Shown here: one piece after another, positions 8,971 to 17,087 of the stretch
Layout of the letters: each line of letters starts with the position of its first letter
How positions within the stretch are numbered: the first letter of the stretch is position 1
NCBI GenBank assembly: GCA_965277735.1
Contig: CBDIDO010000003.1
Span: 2,914,001-2,978,000, forward strand
Length of the DNA: 64,000 bases
Direction of reading: 5' to 3'
Source: RH-AL1 sp965277735
GTDB taxonomy: Bacteria > Pseudomonadota > Alphaproteobacteria > Rhizobiales > Beijerinckiaceae
The notes under the pieces: generated by a model
What the model was told of the DNA's origin: nothing
The model's input: only the letters and a program-made list of their open reading frames with translations
Database searches by the model: none
Position numbers and translations under genes: made by a program

Positions 8971-9477
8971 TCAGCCGACGCGCAGATCGATGGGCCCGAG
9001 AAAATCCATCTTGCCGACATCGACGCCGTTGTGACGAAGGATGGCGTACGCCATTGCGACGTGGAAATACACGTTGGGGATGGTCATCTGCAGCAGGTAG
9101 GGCTCGCCGTCGATCACCTTGCCGGGCGCCCATGAGAAGCTGACCTTGCGCTCGCCGGCGCCGGCATATTGTGCCTCCGGCACGCTCTCGGCGAAGGCGA
9201 CGGTCTTGCGAAGGCGCGCGCGCAGATCGTCCATCGTCGTCTCATCGTCCTCGTGCTTCGGCAGCGGCTGCCCCGAAAGCCACGCGGCCGCGCCTTTGAC
9301 GTAGTCGCAGGCGCTCTGCACCTGGTAGATGAGATCTTTCATGTCGGGCGCGAGCCGGCTGGCGATGAGCGCGCCGACGTCGAGCTTGTTGGCGGCCGCG
9401 TGCTGCTCGGCCTTTTCGAGCAAGGCCTCCAGGTTCTTCAGCGCCTGCGTGCATTGCGCGATCACTTGAAAGTACAT
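8971..9477 (-). CDS. DUF1993 family protein
   Basis: 168 residues. It begins MYFQVIAQCTQALKNLEALL and carries the family's conserved LAPDMKDLIYQVQ, DDETT and final YAILRHNGVDVGKMDFLG blocks. The length is normal for DUF1993. These are DinB-like four-helix cytosolic proteins of unknown function. The ATG at 9477 begins the recognisable domain; upstream in-frame codons do not look coding. Confidence 0.85.
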   Translation of the reverse strand: MYFQVIAQCTQALKNLEALLEKAEQHAAANKLDVGALIASRLAPDMKDLIYQVQSACDYVKGAAAWLSGQPLPKHEDDETTMDDLRARLRKTVAFAESVPEAQYAGAGERKVSFSWAPGKVIDGEPYLLQMTIPNVYFHVAMAYAILRHNGVDVGKMDFLGPIDLRVG

Positions 9478-9660
9478 GGGGCTTCCGTTTCTGAAACCGA
9501 CGTCTCGGGCTGGCCGATGATCGTCGCTTCGCGACGAACGGGAAACACTCGAGCCCGCAATTCTCAATTCTAACGGCCGGCATAGGGATGGATCGCCTCC
9601 TGCCCGACCGCGTTTGCGCCCGTGGCGCGACAGGCGCCGAAGTCGATGAGGAGATGTTCC

Positions 9661-9987
9661 ATGGCCGACCTTTACCCCGTCGCTGGCGCGGCGGTCGCGC
9701 TCGCGGGCGCCGACAAGCTTGTCGGCAATCGCGGCTATGCCGGCATGTTCCGCCATCTCGGCTGGTCGCGCAGCGAGATGGAAGCCGCGGCGGCGGCCGA
9801 GGTCGTCGGCGGCCTGCTGATGGTGCCGCGGGCGACCCGCCGGCTCGGTGGCGCGCTGGTCGCGGCCATCTCGGGCGCGATCCTCTACAGCGAAATCAAC
9901 GAGGGCGACACCAAGCTCGCCGCCTCGCGCGGGCTCGTCATGCTCACGGGCCTCGCAGCGCTGTTCGCGCCCGGCGACACGGACTGA
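9661..9987 (+). CDS. DoxX-like small membrane protein
   Basis: About 108 residues from the ATG at 9661, which has GAGGAGA a few bases upstream. It contains three to four hydrophobic helices and the pattern GADKLVGNRGYAGMFRHLGW...EVVGGLLMVP. This resembles DoxX/SURF4-type membrane proteins. The gene ends 3 bases from the stop of the convergent CYTH-CHAD gene. The exact role is unknown. Confidence 0.6.
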   Translation: MADLYPVAGAAVALAGADKLVGNRGYAGMFRHLGWSRSEMEAAAAAEVVGGLLMVPRATRRLGGALVAAISGAILYSEINEGDTKLAASRGLVMLTGLAALFAPGDTD

Positions 9988-9990
9988 GGC

Positions 9991-11520
9991 TCAGCGGAAG
10001 GCGACAGGCCTTGAAAGCTGTCGCGCCGCCTTGCCGGCTTTGCGCATGAGCCGGCCGCCGCCGCCCTCGCGCGGCATCACCGCTTGCGCGGCGGCGCGCC
10101 AAGCCTCACGCGAAAGCCCCGCGGGGCGCCGCGTGCCGGCAAACGCCACGCGCAACTTGTCGCGCGCCGACGCCTCGTCTTGCAGGATGCCGAGCGCGTC
10201 CTGCAGCGTCTCGAGCGAGCCGGCGAGCCGCGCCACGCGCCGGCCCTCGCCGCCGAGGCCCGATACGGGCGCCAGCAGCTCGAGATCGTAACGCAGCATC
10301 TTCGCCGACTTGCGGACGTCGTGCAGCGCCTCGGTCGAGAGGCGCGCGAAGCGCCGCGTGTCCCGCGCCAGCTCGTGACGGTGCTCGCTGAGCCGGCGGC
10401 GGACGAAGCCGCGCCAGCCGCGCTTGCGCTGCGAGCGGCGAACGCCGTCGATCGAGAAGGCGAGAAGCTCGACGAGCAGGAGCCGCCAGCGCGGCGAGGC
10501 GAGCGTCTCGCCAAGCGCCTCGTGCGCGTGGGTGCGACGCCCCAGCATCAGGGCAGCAAGCGCCCCTGCCCCTTCGACGTTGCCGGCCAGCACGACCGGC
10601 TGGACATAGGCTTCCTGCAGCACGTCCGCGTCGCGCGCGTCGCCGAGCCTAGCCGCCGCCCATTTTATATCGCGTTCGAGCGGCCGCAGCCGGCGCCGCC
10701 GCAGGCTCGGCCGGAACAGCGCGAGCACGGCGCGCAGGCGGCGCAGCGAGATACGCGTCTTGTGCACCGCCTCGCCGTCCTCGGCGCCACCGATCAGCGC
10801 GGCGTTGTGCGTCAGCGCAGCCAGGCAGTCCTGCACGATCGCTTCGAAGGCCGCTGCGCGGGTGACAGCAGGGTCGATCGAGAGCGCGAGAGCCTTGACC
10901 GGCTTGCCGATCGACTGGTTGGCGACGGCGAAGCCGCGTTCAGCCTTGCTCTCGAGGCTCAGCGTCAGCGGCAGGTCTCGCACGAGGTCGCGTGCGAGAT
11001 CGAAGACGGCGGCCGGCTGGCCGGCCTTGCTCTCCAGCTCGAGCTCGCTGATTGCGAGCGCCCAGCTGTCGGCGCGGATCGTCCCGCGGTCCAGCGCCGC
11101 CTCGACCTCGTCCGACCCACGACGCAGCGGAAACACGTCGCGCGTGACCTCGACGGTGAAGCGCGCCACCAGCGCCGAATCGACCTCGTCGAGCAGCGGC
11201 TTCAGCGGCGTCTCGCCGAGCAGCGCGGTATCGGGTCGCGCGCCCGAGACGGGCTGCTCCCATTCCGCGCGATCGATGATCGAGCCCGAAGCCTGCTTCA
11301 GGGTCTGAACGGTGCCCCCCGGTTCGCCTTCGCGCAAGCGCAGGCTCACGTGCTCGCGGCGCAGCCGATCGTCCGGCGTGTCGAAATAGGTGGAGGAGAG
11401 CGCGTGCGCCGCAGAGGGAGCGTCCGCGAGGAGAGGATGGGCGACGACCGCGTCGTAGCCCTTCGGGCCGATCGCGAATTTCAGCTCGTATTCTCGGCCG
11501 GGCGCAGACTCACGTGTCAT
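9991..11520 (-). CDS. CYTH and CHAD domain protein
   Basis: 509 residues. The N-terminal CYTH (triphosphate tunnel) domain has the signature ExExK at E10-Y-E12-L-K14, followed by YFDTPDDRLRREHVSLRLR. From about residue 215 a CHAD domain follows, with its His- and Arg-rich helices (VHKTRISLRRLRAVLALFRP, LHDVRKSAKMLRYDLELL). CYTH domains hydrolyse or bind inorganic triphosphate, and CHAD domains bind polyphosphate granules, so a link to polyphosphate metabolism is likely. The ATG at 11520 is preferred over an upstream in-frame start at 11556. Confidence 0.9.
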   Translation of the reverse strand: MTRESAPGREYELKFAIGPKGYDAVVAHPLLADAPSAAHALSSTYFDTPDDRLRREHVSLRLREGEPGGTVQTLKQASGSIIDRAEWEQPVSGARPDTALLGETPLKPLLDEVDSALVARFTVEVTRDVFPLRRGSDEVEAALDRGTIRADSWALAISELELESKAGQPAAVFDLARDLVRDLPLTLSLESKAERGFAVANQSIGKPVKALALSIDPAVTRAAAFEAIVQDCLAALTHNAALIGGAEDGEAVHKTRISLRRLRAVLALFRPSLRRRRLRPLERDIKWAAARLGDARDADVLQEAYVQPVVLAGNVEGAGALAALMLGRRTHAHEALGETLASPRWRLLLVELLAFSIDGVRRSQRKRGWRGFVRRRLSEHRHELARDTRRFARLSTEALHDVRKSAKMLRYDLELLAPVSGLGGEGRRVARLAGSLETLQDALGILQDEASARDKLRVAFAGTRRPAGLSREAWRAAAQAVMPREGGGGRLMRKAGKAARQLSRPVAFR

Positions 11521-11565
11521 ACGAACGTCATACGATGGAGCCACGCGAACCGCCAACCGGGCGCT

Positions 11566-12627
11566 TTACCGGTCCGGTTTCTCGTCCTCGCCGGACTTGA
11601 ACAGGAAGGGCGCCACTTTCCGCAGGTTCGGCGTCTTCTGCGCCTCGAACGGCATCGGGCGGCAGACCGACATGGCGGAGACGCCGATCCGCGCCGTGAG
11701 CAGCCCGTTGAGCACGCCTTCGCCGAGACGCGCCGAGACTTTTGCCGCGAGGCCGTGCCCAACGACCTGCTGCAGCAGGCTGTCGCCCGCCGCCATGCCT
11801 CCGGTGATCGCCAAATGCGCGCCGACCGAGCGCGCCAGCTTGAGGAAGCCGAGGAACCCCGGCCGGCCACCGTAGATCTCGGCGATCCTGCGGATAAGGC
11901 GAACCGCCTGCAGAAGCACGAAGGCGACATCGATGATCGCGCGCGGAGCGATCGTGGTGACGACCGACACGCGCTTGGCGGCGGTGGCGATCGCCGCGTT
12001 AGCGCGCGCGTCGAGCGGGCCGACGAGCGTGCGCTCGGCGATCTCGACGAGGTCGCGCCCGTCGACGATTTCCTTGGTCAGCGCCAGCACGTCCTGGCGC
12101 GCCTGCGCGGTCTCCGGCCGCGCGCCGTAGAGCGAGGCGAGGTCGGCGACGAGCTTGCGGGCGAGCTTCTGATCGTCGGCCGCATGCGCCTTGGCGAAAT
12201 CCTGGTGCAGGCGGGCGATGTGGCGCTGGCGGCCGATGGCCATCAGCTCGCGCGTGCCCATCACGAGCAGCGCGAGAATGGCGACGCCGAGGAGGCCCAA
12301 GCCGACGTCGCCGAGCACCTTGGAGCGGGCGAAGAGGCTCTCGATGGTGTTCCACGCCCACAGGCTCACGGCGAGCGAGACGAGGCCGGTCAGCGCCGAC
12401 CAGAACAGGCCGGCCCATGAGACGAGCGTGCGGCGGAAGATGCCGCGCTGCTGCGCGACCTCGACCGCGCGTTCCTCCGGCTCCAGCTCGAGGCCGGCGA
12501 AGGCGGCAGGATCGGGCAGAATCTCGACCGGCGGCGCGGCGCGGACGGGGCGATCGCTTTCGTCCTGGAAGCCGGGCAGCGGCTCGAGGCGTACGGCGCG
12601 CGGACGGCGGCGGGGTTCGTCGGTCAT
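11566..12627 (-). CDS. ycjF: YcjF/UPF0283 family inner-membrane protein
   Basis: 353 residues with two adjacent membrane helices (about 69-91 and 107-124) and a C-terminal DUF697-like region containing small hydrophobic helices. The conserved arrangement matches YcjF/UPF0283. The start overlaps the stop of the upstream ycjX by 4 bases (ATGA), so the two are translationally coupled, as in many Gram-negative genomes where ycjX and ycjF are paired. The role is unclear; in enterobacteria the pair belongs to a stress-associated regulon. Confidence 0.88.
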   Translation of the reverse strand: MTDEPRRRPRAVRLEPLPGFQDESDRPVRAAPPVEILPDPAAFAGLELEPEERAVEVAQQRGIFRRTLVSWAGLFWSALTGLVSLAVSLWAWNTIESLFARSKVLGDVGLGLLGVAILALLVMGTRELMAIGRQRHIARLHQDFAKAHAADDQKLARKLVADLASLYGARPETAQARQDVLALTKEIVDGRDLVEIAERTLVGPLDARANAAIATAAKRVSVVTTIAPRAIIDVAFVLLQAVRLIRRIAEIYGGRPGFLGFLKLARSVGAHLAITGGMAAGDSLLQQVVGHGLAAKVSARLGEGVLNGLLTARIGVSAMSVCRPMPFEAQKTPNLRKVAPFLFKSGEDEKPDR

Positions 12628-14114
12628 GCGAGGCGATCCCCGAGCAGAAACTGGAGCGCGCGGTCGAGCCGGATCTGCGGAGGCGGCAGCGCAAGGCCGT
12701 CCTCGTCGCGCGCCTCACGTGGCGGCCGGAAGCGGACGAAGCGATAATCCTCCTGGCCTGCCGGATAATAGGCGTCGCCGCGCAGCGCCGCCTTGGCATC
12801 GGCCGGCAAGTCGCCGGGGAAGATCGCGGCTTCCGCGGTGCCGTCGAAGGTCTCGCCGTCGATGATCTCGCCCTTCGCGGGGATCCCGACGACGGCGTCG
12901 AGCGCATCCGATCCTTTGCCGATGCGCGCCTCGCGGGTCGCGCGGACGCCGGCGAGCGCGATGACATCGATCGCGGCGCCCGCATCGTCGGCGCGGGCGA
13001 TGGCACGGGCGACGATGGTACGCAGGATCGCCTCCAGCCGATCATGGCTCGTGTGGTTCAGATGGTCGGCCTTGGTCGCGGCGAACAGGATCTTGTCGAT
13101 GCGCGGCTTGAAGAGCGCGGAGAGCAGCGAGTTCCGCCCTGCCCTGAACGCCTGCAGGATGTCGGCCAGCGCCGTCTCGAGGTCGCGCACCGCAGCTGGC
13201 CCGGCGTTGAGCGCGGCGAGCGTGTCGACCAGCACGATCTGCCGGTCGAGTCGCGCGAAATGATCGCGGAAGAACGGTTTCACCACGTGCGCCTTATAGG
13301 CCTCGTAGCGGCGCTCCATCATGCCTGCGAGCGTCTCCGACCCGTACACGCGGGCGGGATCGAGCTGCAGCGGCGCGAAGGTAAGTGCCGGCGAGCCCTC
13401 GAGATCGCCCGGCATCAGGAAGCGGCCCGGCGGCAGGGTCGAGAGCGCAAAATTGTCGGCACGGCACGAGCGCAGATAGGCAGTGAACAGCTCGGCACTC
13501 TTTCGCGCGACCTCTTCCTCGGCGGCCGCACCGGGGTCGATCGAGATCGTCAGCCCGCGCCAGTCCGCGGCGAGGCTCGCGCGGGCGGCCGAAGCGGAGG
13601 CGTCGAGAGTCTCCTTCGACCATTCCGCGTAGCTCTTGCCGAGCAGCGGCAGGTCGAGGAGCCATTCGCCGGGATAGTCGACGATGTCGATGATCAGCGC
13701 GGCCGGCCCGGCGCGCAGGCCTTCCGCGCGCTCGAACTCGAGGCGGATGCGCACCTCGGAAATCCGCCGCGTCGATTCGGGCCAGTGCCGGGTCTCGCCG
13801 TCGGCCCCGCCTTTCAATGCGGCGAGATGGTCCTCGTAGGTGAAGCGCGGCACCGCGTCGTCGGGCTGCGGCTCGAGCCGGCCCTTGGTGAGCCGCCCCT
13901 CGGCCATCACGCGGAACACCGGCAGCGCGCCCTTCCGCCGACGGCCCGGCGCGCCGAGCTCGGTGAGATGTTGGATCAGCGCGGTGATGAACACCGTCTT
14001 GCCGGCGCGGGAGAGGCCGGTGACGCCGAGCCGGATGACCGGCGTGCCGAGGCTTTCGGCAAAGCTCTGCGCCAGCGTGCGCGCCTCGAACATCAGATCG
14101 GAGAAGAAGGGCAA
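12624..14114 (-). CDS. ycjX: YcjX family GTP-binding protein
   Basis: 496 residues. The P-loop is GLSRAGKT at residues 33-40, with family hallmarks HLTELGAPGRRR and DIVDYPGEWLLDLPLL. The length agrees with YcjX (DUF463). YcjX proteins are membrane-associated P-loop NTPases that bind GTP. It is the first gene of a two-gene unit with ycjF. No typical TKxD box is obvious, although ATKAD occurs near residue 345. Confidence 0.9.
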   Translation of the reverse strand: MPFFSDLMFEARTLAQSFAESLGTPVIRLGVTGLSRAGKTVFITALIQHLTELGAPGRRRKGALPVFRVMAEGRLTKGRLEPQPDDAVPRFTYEDHLAALKGGADGETRHWPESTRRISEVRIRLEFERAEGLRAGPAALIIDIVDYPGEWLLDLPLLGKSYAEWSKETLDASASAARASLAADWRGLTISIDPGAAAEEEVARKSAELFTAYLRSCRADNFALSTLPPGRFLMPGDLEGSPALTFAPLQLDPARVYGSETLAGMMERRYEAYKAHVVKPFFRDHFARLDRQIVLVDTLAALNAGPAAVRDLETALADILQAFRAGRNSLLSALFKPRIDKILFAATKADHLNHTSHDRLEAILRTIVARAIARADDAGAAIDVIALAGVRATREARIGKGSDALDAVVGIPAKGEIIDGETFDGTAEAAIFPGDLPADAKAALRGDAYYPAGQEDYRFVRFRPPREARDEDGLALPPPQIRLDRALQFLLGDRLA

Positions 14115-14201
14115 GGAACTCTCTGGGGCCTGTCTGTCCCGCCCTATGTGGGGAAGCCAGACCGCATTGGCAGAGCTTGACGGTCGTGAAATCGAGCCGA
14201 C

Positions 14202-14621
14202 CTAAGTACCACGCCAGACTTGATACAGGTCGATCCAGTGCTCGGGATTTTCCAGGGTCCATTGCGCGGTGCCGCCGCAGACCGGAAGCCGCACCAGCAT
14301 GTCGCTGTCGTAGCCGACGCGAGGGGTCAGGTTCAGGAGAAAAATGTAATCCGGCTCTCGATGCGCCAACTTGAAATAGAAGGTGTCGGTACCTTTGATA
14401 TTCTCGACCCACTTCTCGCCTGCGTCCGAAAACCGGCCGGAGGAATAACTGTAGACTTTGGCGTAGGTTACGCAGCTGGGAATACCGAGGATCTGCGTGC
14501 TGGCTTTCCACGTGGCCGGCATGGCCGTCACCAGTCCGAAAATGGTGGCGAGCGCGCCGGCGATCGAAAGGATCGGATTATCCTTTAGCCATCCGGCGAC
14601 GGCACCAAGGATGTTGCGCAT
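14202..14621 (-). CDS. Hypothetical membrane-anchored protein
   Basis: 139 residues with an N-terminal hydrophobic segment (about 14-34, LKDNPILSIAGALATIFGLVTAM). A small extracytoplasmic domain follows, with two Cys residues (PSCVTYAK and LPVCGG). No family is recognised. Coding character is supported by a clear membrane/soluble partition and a clean start, but there is no homology evidence. It lies 87 bp upstream of ycjX on the same strand and could be co-transcribed with it. Confidence 0.5.
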   Translation of the reverse strand: MRNILGAVAGWLKDNPILSIAGALATIFGLVTAMPATWKASTQILGIPSCVTYAKVYSYSSGRFSDAGEKWVENIKGTDTFYFKLAHREPDYIFLLNLTPRVGYDSDMLVRLPVCGGTAQWTLENPEHWIDLYQVWRGT

Positions 14622-14709
14622 CGTTCAGCGAGCCCCGCCGTTTGCGTCACGCAACTGTTAAAGCCCGTCGGGCCGGACGCCTATTAGATTTTGGTCGTGG
14701 ATCGCCGTC

Positions 14710-15225
14710 TCACTCCTTCAGAATGTTGTTCTTCACCAGATACTTGACCCCGTGATTGAATGAGTCGTCGTTGTCGCCACGGATGTCGACGCTGGTCGCG
14801 GTCTCGGGCGCGCTGCTGTCGACCTTCTTCATGTAGACGTTGATGTTGAGGATGAGGTCAGAGACCTTCTGGACCTGCCCCGTCACCGCGACGTCGGCGC
14901 CGAGTTCCTTGGCGAAGTCGACCGCGCAGCCGCCGCAGTCGCGCAGCGGTGCGGCCTTGGCGACCTCCTGCTTCACCTTGTCCGTCACAGGCACGATCTC
15001 GAACTTGCCGCTATCGGCGAGCTGCTTGCGCAGCAAGTCGCTGATGCCCGGCAGCCGGTCGGTGTCGGCCTTGGTCGGCGGCAGCTGGGCGAGGTTGGCG
15101 AGCTGGAAATCGAAGACTGCGAGCTTCGGCTTGGTTTCGGCGTGGGCCGGCGCGGCGGCGAGGGCCGCGCCGAGAAGGCCGGCACCAGCGAGATTGGCGA
15201 GCATGAACGTTGCGCAAGGACGCAT
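14710..15225 (-). CDS. Secreted DUF2380-like protein
   Basis: 171 residues. A signal peptide (about 1-29, cleavage after AHA) is followed by KLAVFDFQLANLA, then LRKQLADSGKFEIVPVT and CGGCAVDFAKELGADVAVTGQVQKVSDLILNINVYM. This is the layout of DUF2380/DUF3280 periplasmic proteins found in alphaproteobacteria, including methylotrophs. A CxxC pair is present. The biochemical role is not established. Confidence 0.7.
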   Translation of the reverse strand: MRPCATFMLANLAGAGLLGAALAAAPAHAETKPKLAVFDFQLANLAQLPPTKADTDRLPGISDLLRKQLADSGKFEIVPVTDKVKQEVAKAAPLRDCGGCAVDFAKELGADVAVTGQVQKVSDLILNINVYMKKVDSSAPETATSVDIRGDNDDSFNHGVKYLVKNNILKE

Positions 15226-15273
15226 GGATATTCCTCCCGGGTTTTGTTTCCCGGGAGGTAAGCGCCTCGCGCC

Positions 15274-15870
15274 CTACGACAAGGTGGGCCGAAGGTGGCG
15301 CGGCGCCTTCGGACAGATGCCAGGGCAAAGACCGCCCGACGGCAGGAGGTAGCGCAGGCAGCAGACGCGCCGCTCGCGCGGCAAGCCAAGCTTGTACGGG
15401 TGCGCCAGGAGGGGATGGCCGGTGCCGGCGACAAGGGATTCGGCCTCGCGAAGCGTGTGTGCCTTCGCAGCGTCCGTCGCGCGCGCCTCCTCGATCGCGT
15501 GGTCGATGACGACGGCCGCGTTGCTCCAGGCCACTCGAGCCGGGAAACCGGTGAGCTGCACGCAGGTCTCGACAGCGATCACCAGGTGATCGTCGACGAG
15601 AGTTTCGAAGCTCTGCCGATCGCGGGTGCCCTCGCGCGGCCGGAATCCAACGACATGCCCGTGGGTATCAATCTCGCAGAGAAGCTCGTCGATCGCACTC
15701 GCCGGCACGCGGCCTGTCCGTGCAGCCGCCGCGATGACCGGCACGATCAGCGCCGAGAAATAGTACATCGTCCACAGCGACACGCGCGCTAGCCGCTCGC
15801 CGCGCGGCAGCGGCTGCAGCGCCACCATCGCGCAGTGCAGCGCTTCACGCGGGCTCGCCAGACCGTTCAT
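15274..15870 (-). CDS. FhuF-like siderophore-iron reductase
   Basis: 198 residues. The N-terminal part (SLWTMYYFSALIVPVIAAA) and the C-terminal cluster RRVCCLRYLLPSGGLCPGIC match FhuF-type ferric siderophore reductases. These carry an unusual [2Fe-2S] centre bound by CC-x10-C-xx-C. Here the last pair is C-x3-C, one residue longer than the usual C-x2-C. The start overlaps the stop of the MFS gene by 4 bases, making it the last gene of the operon receptor-MFS-FhuF. It should release iron from the imported siderophore in the cytoplasm. Confidence 0.8.
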   Translation of the reverse strand: MNGLASPREALHCAMVALQPLPRGERLARVSLWTMYYFSALIVPVIAAAARTGRVPASAIDELLCEIDTHGHVVGFRPREGTRDRQSFETLVDDHLVIAVETCVQLTGFPARVAWSNAAVVIDHAIEEARATDAAKAHTLREAESLVAGTGHPLLAHPYKLGLPRERRVCCLRYLLPSGGLCPGICPKAPRHLRPTLS

Positions 15871-17087
15871 GCGGTGCCGCCCACCGGCGTCTCACGCATG
15901 CCGGCAACCAGCGCGGCGACGGCCGCCACGTACAGCGGCACCGCGATGAGAAAGTACGTTGGCCAACCGATCTGCGCCGCCAGCATCGGCGCCAGCACGC
16001 GCACCGGGAACGAGATGAGAAAGGCGATGCCGAACAGCACGGCATAGTCTGTGGCCGCGTGCTCGCCCTCGGCCCAGCGGTAAACGACCGTGAAGATCGG
16101 CACGCCAAGGCCGCCCTCGAAGATCATCAGGATCGTCGCCGCCGCATAGCCGAGGCGCGGCGCGGCGAGCGCTACCGCGAGGGCGAGGAGAAGCGAGGTC
16201 AGCGCGACACCCACGGTGAGCATTGCGACGATGCGGTGGGCCGGCATGCGTTTCATCAGGGCGCCAGCCGCCAACGTCATCGCAACGCCTGTGCACGTGG
16301 TGAGCGTACCGGTGAAGAAACCGACGGCCGGCAACGACACGTGCAGATCGAGCAGCACGAGGTTCGGCACCGTGATGATGAGGATCGCCGGGATGTAGAA
16401 CGCACCGAGCAGCGCCGCGCGGCGGACGAGAAGACGCCAGCGCCCCGTTGCGCGTCGAGCGGCAGCCCCTGCGCGAGACCGCGGCGGCTCGCGGACGACA
16501 AGCAGCGGCAGCGTCAACGCGGCATCGAGACCAGCGACGGCGAAGAGCGCGCCCGACAGGCTGATCCAATCGGGCAAGGCGGTCGCGAGCTCGACGCCGA
16601 CCATCGTGCCGAGCGACAGGCCGACGAGCTTCGCCGTCGTCACCGTCGCGCGGCGCTCGCGCGGCACGATCTCGACGATGAGGGCTTCGAGCGCGATGTC
16701 GGCCGTCGTCATCGTGACGCTCACCGCCATCGCGATCAGGAAGATGAGCCAGACGGGCCAGATCCCGGCAACGCCGAGCACTGCGAGGAGCAGGCTTGTT
16801 GTAAGCATTCCCGCGCCGACCCAGCCAAGGCGGTGCGGCAGGCGCGGCAAGCCACACCGGTCGAGCAGCGGCGCCCACAGAAAGGCGACGCCGATCGGCG
16901 CGTAGATGAGCTGCAGCAGGCCGATCTGGGCGAGCGCCATGCCGTGCGCCCGCAACACCAGCGGCGCGCCGCCGCCGAGCACGCCGAAGGTCGCGCCATA
17001 GGCCGCGTAGACGCCGGCAAACGGCAGCCACGCGAGCCGCCGTCCCTGACTGCCGTCCAAGCCCCAGCTTTCGCCGCCCCGCGTCAC
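15867..17087 (-). CDS. MFS transporter of the siderophore operon
   Basis: 406 residues with 12 predicted membrane helices and no long soluble domain. I choose the GTG at 17087 because it overlaps the TGA of the TonB receptor (GTGA), a classic coupling arrangement; earlier in-frame codons lie inside the receptor gene. MFS proteins placed between a siderophore receptor and an FhuF-type reductase commonly move the ferric siderophore, or the siderophore itself, across the inner membrane. The 3' end overlaps the next gene by 4 bases. Confidence 0.8.
   Translation of the reverse strand: MTRGGESWGLDGSQGRRLAWLPFAGVYAAYGATFGVLGGGAPLVLRAHGMALAQIGLLQLIYAPIGVAFLWAPLLDRCGLPRLPHRLGWVGAGMLTTSLLLAVLGVAGIWPVWLIFLIAMAVSVTMTTADIALEALIVEIVPRERRATVTTAKLVGLSLGTMVGVELATALPDWISLSGALFAVAGLDAALTLPLLVVREPPRSRAGAAARRATGRWRLLVRRAALLGAFYIPAILIITVPNLVLLDLHVSLPAVGFFTGTLTTCTGVAMTLAAGALMKRMPAHRIVAMLTVGVALTSLLLALAVALAAPRLGYAAATILMIFEGGLGVPIFTVVYRWAEGEHAATDYAVLFGIAFLISFPVRVLAPMLAAQIGWPTYFLIAVPLYVAAVAALVAGMRETPVGGTA

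Noticed and set aside
10084..12420. Long plus-strand frame of nearly 780 residues
   Set aside because: Antisense to the CYTH-CHAD and YcjF genes, both recognised on the minus strand. Arg- and Glu-rich composition is typical of shadow frames in GC-rich DNA.
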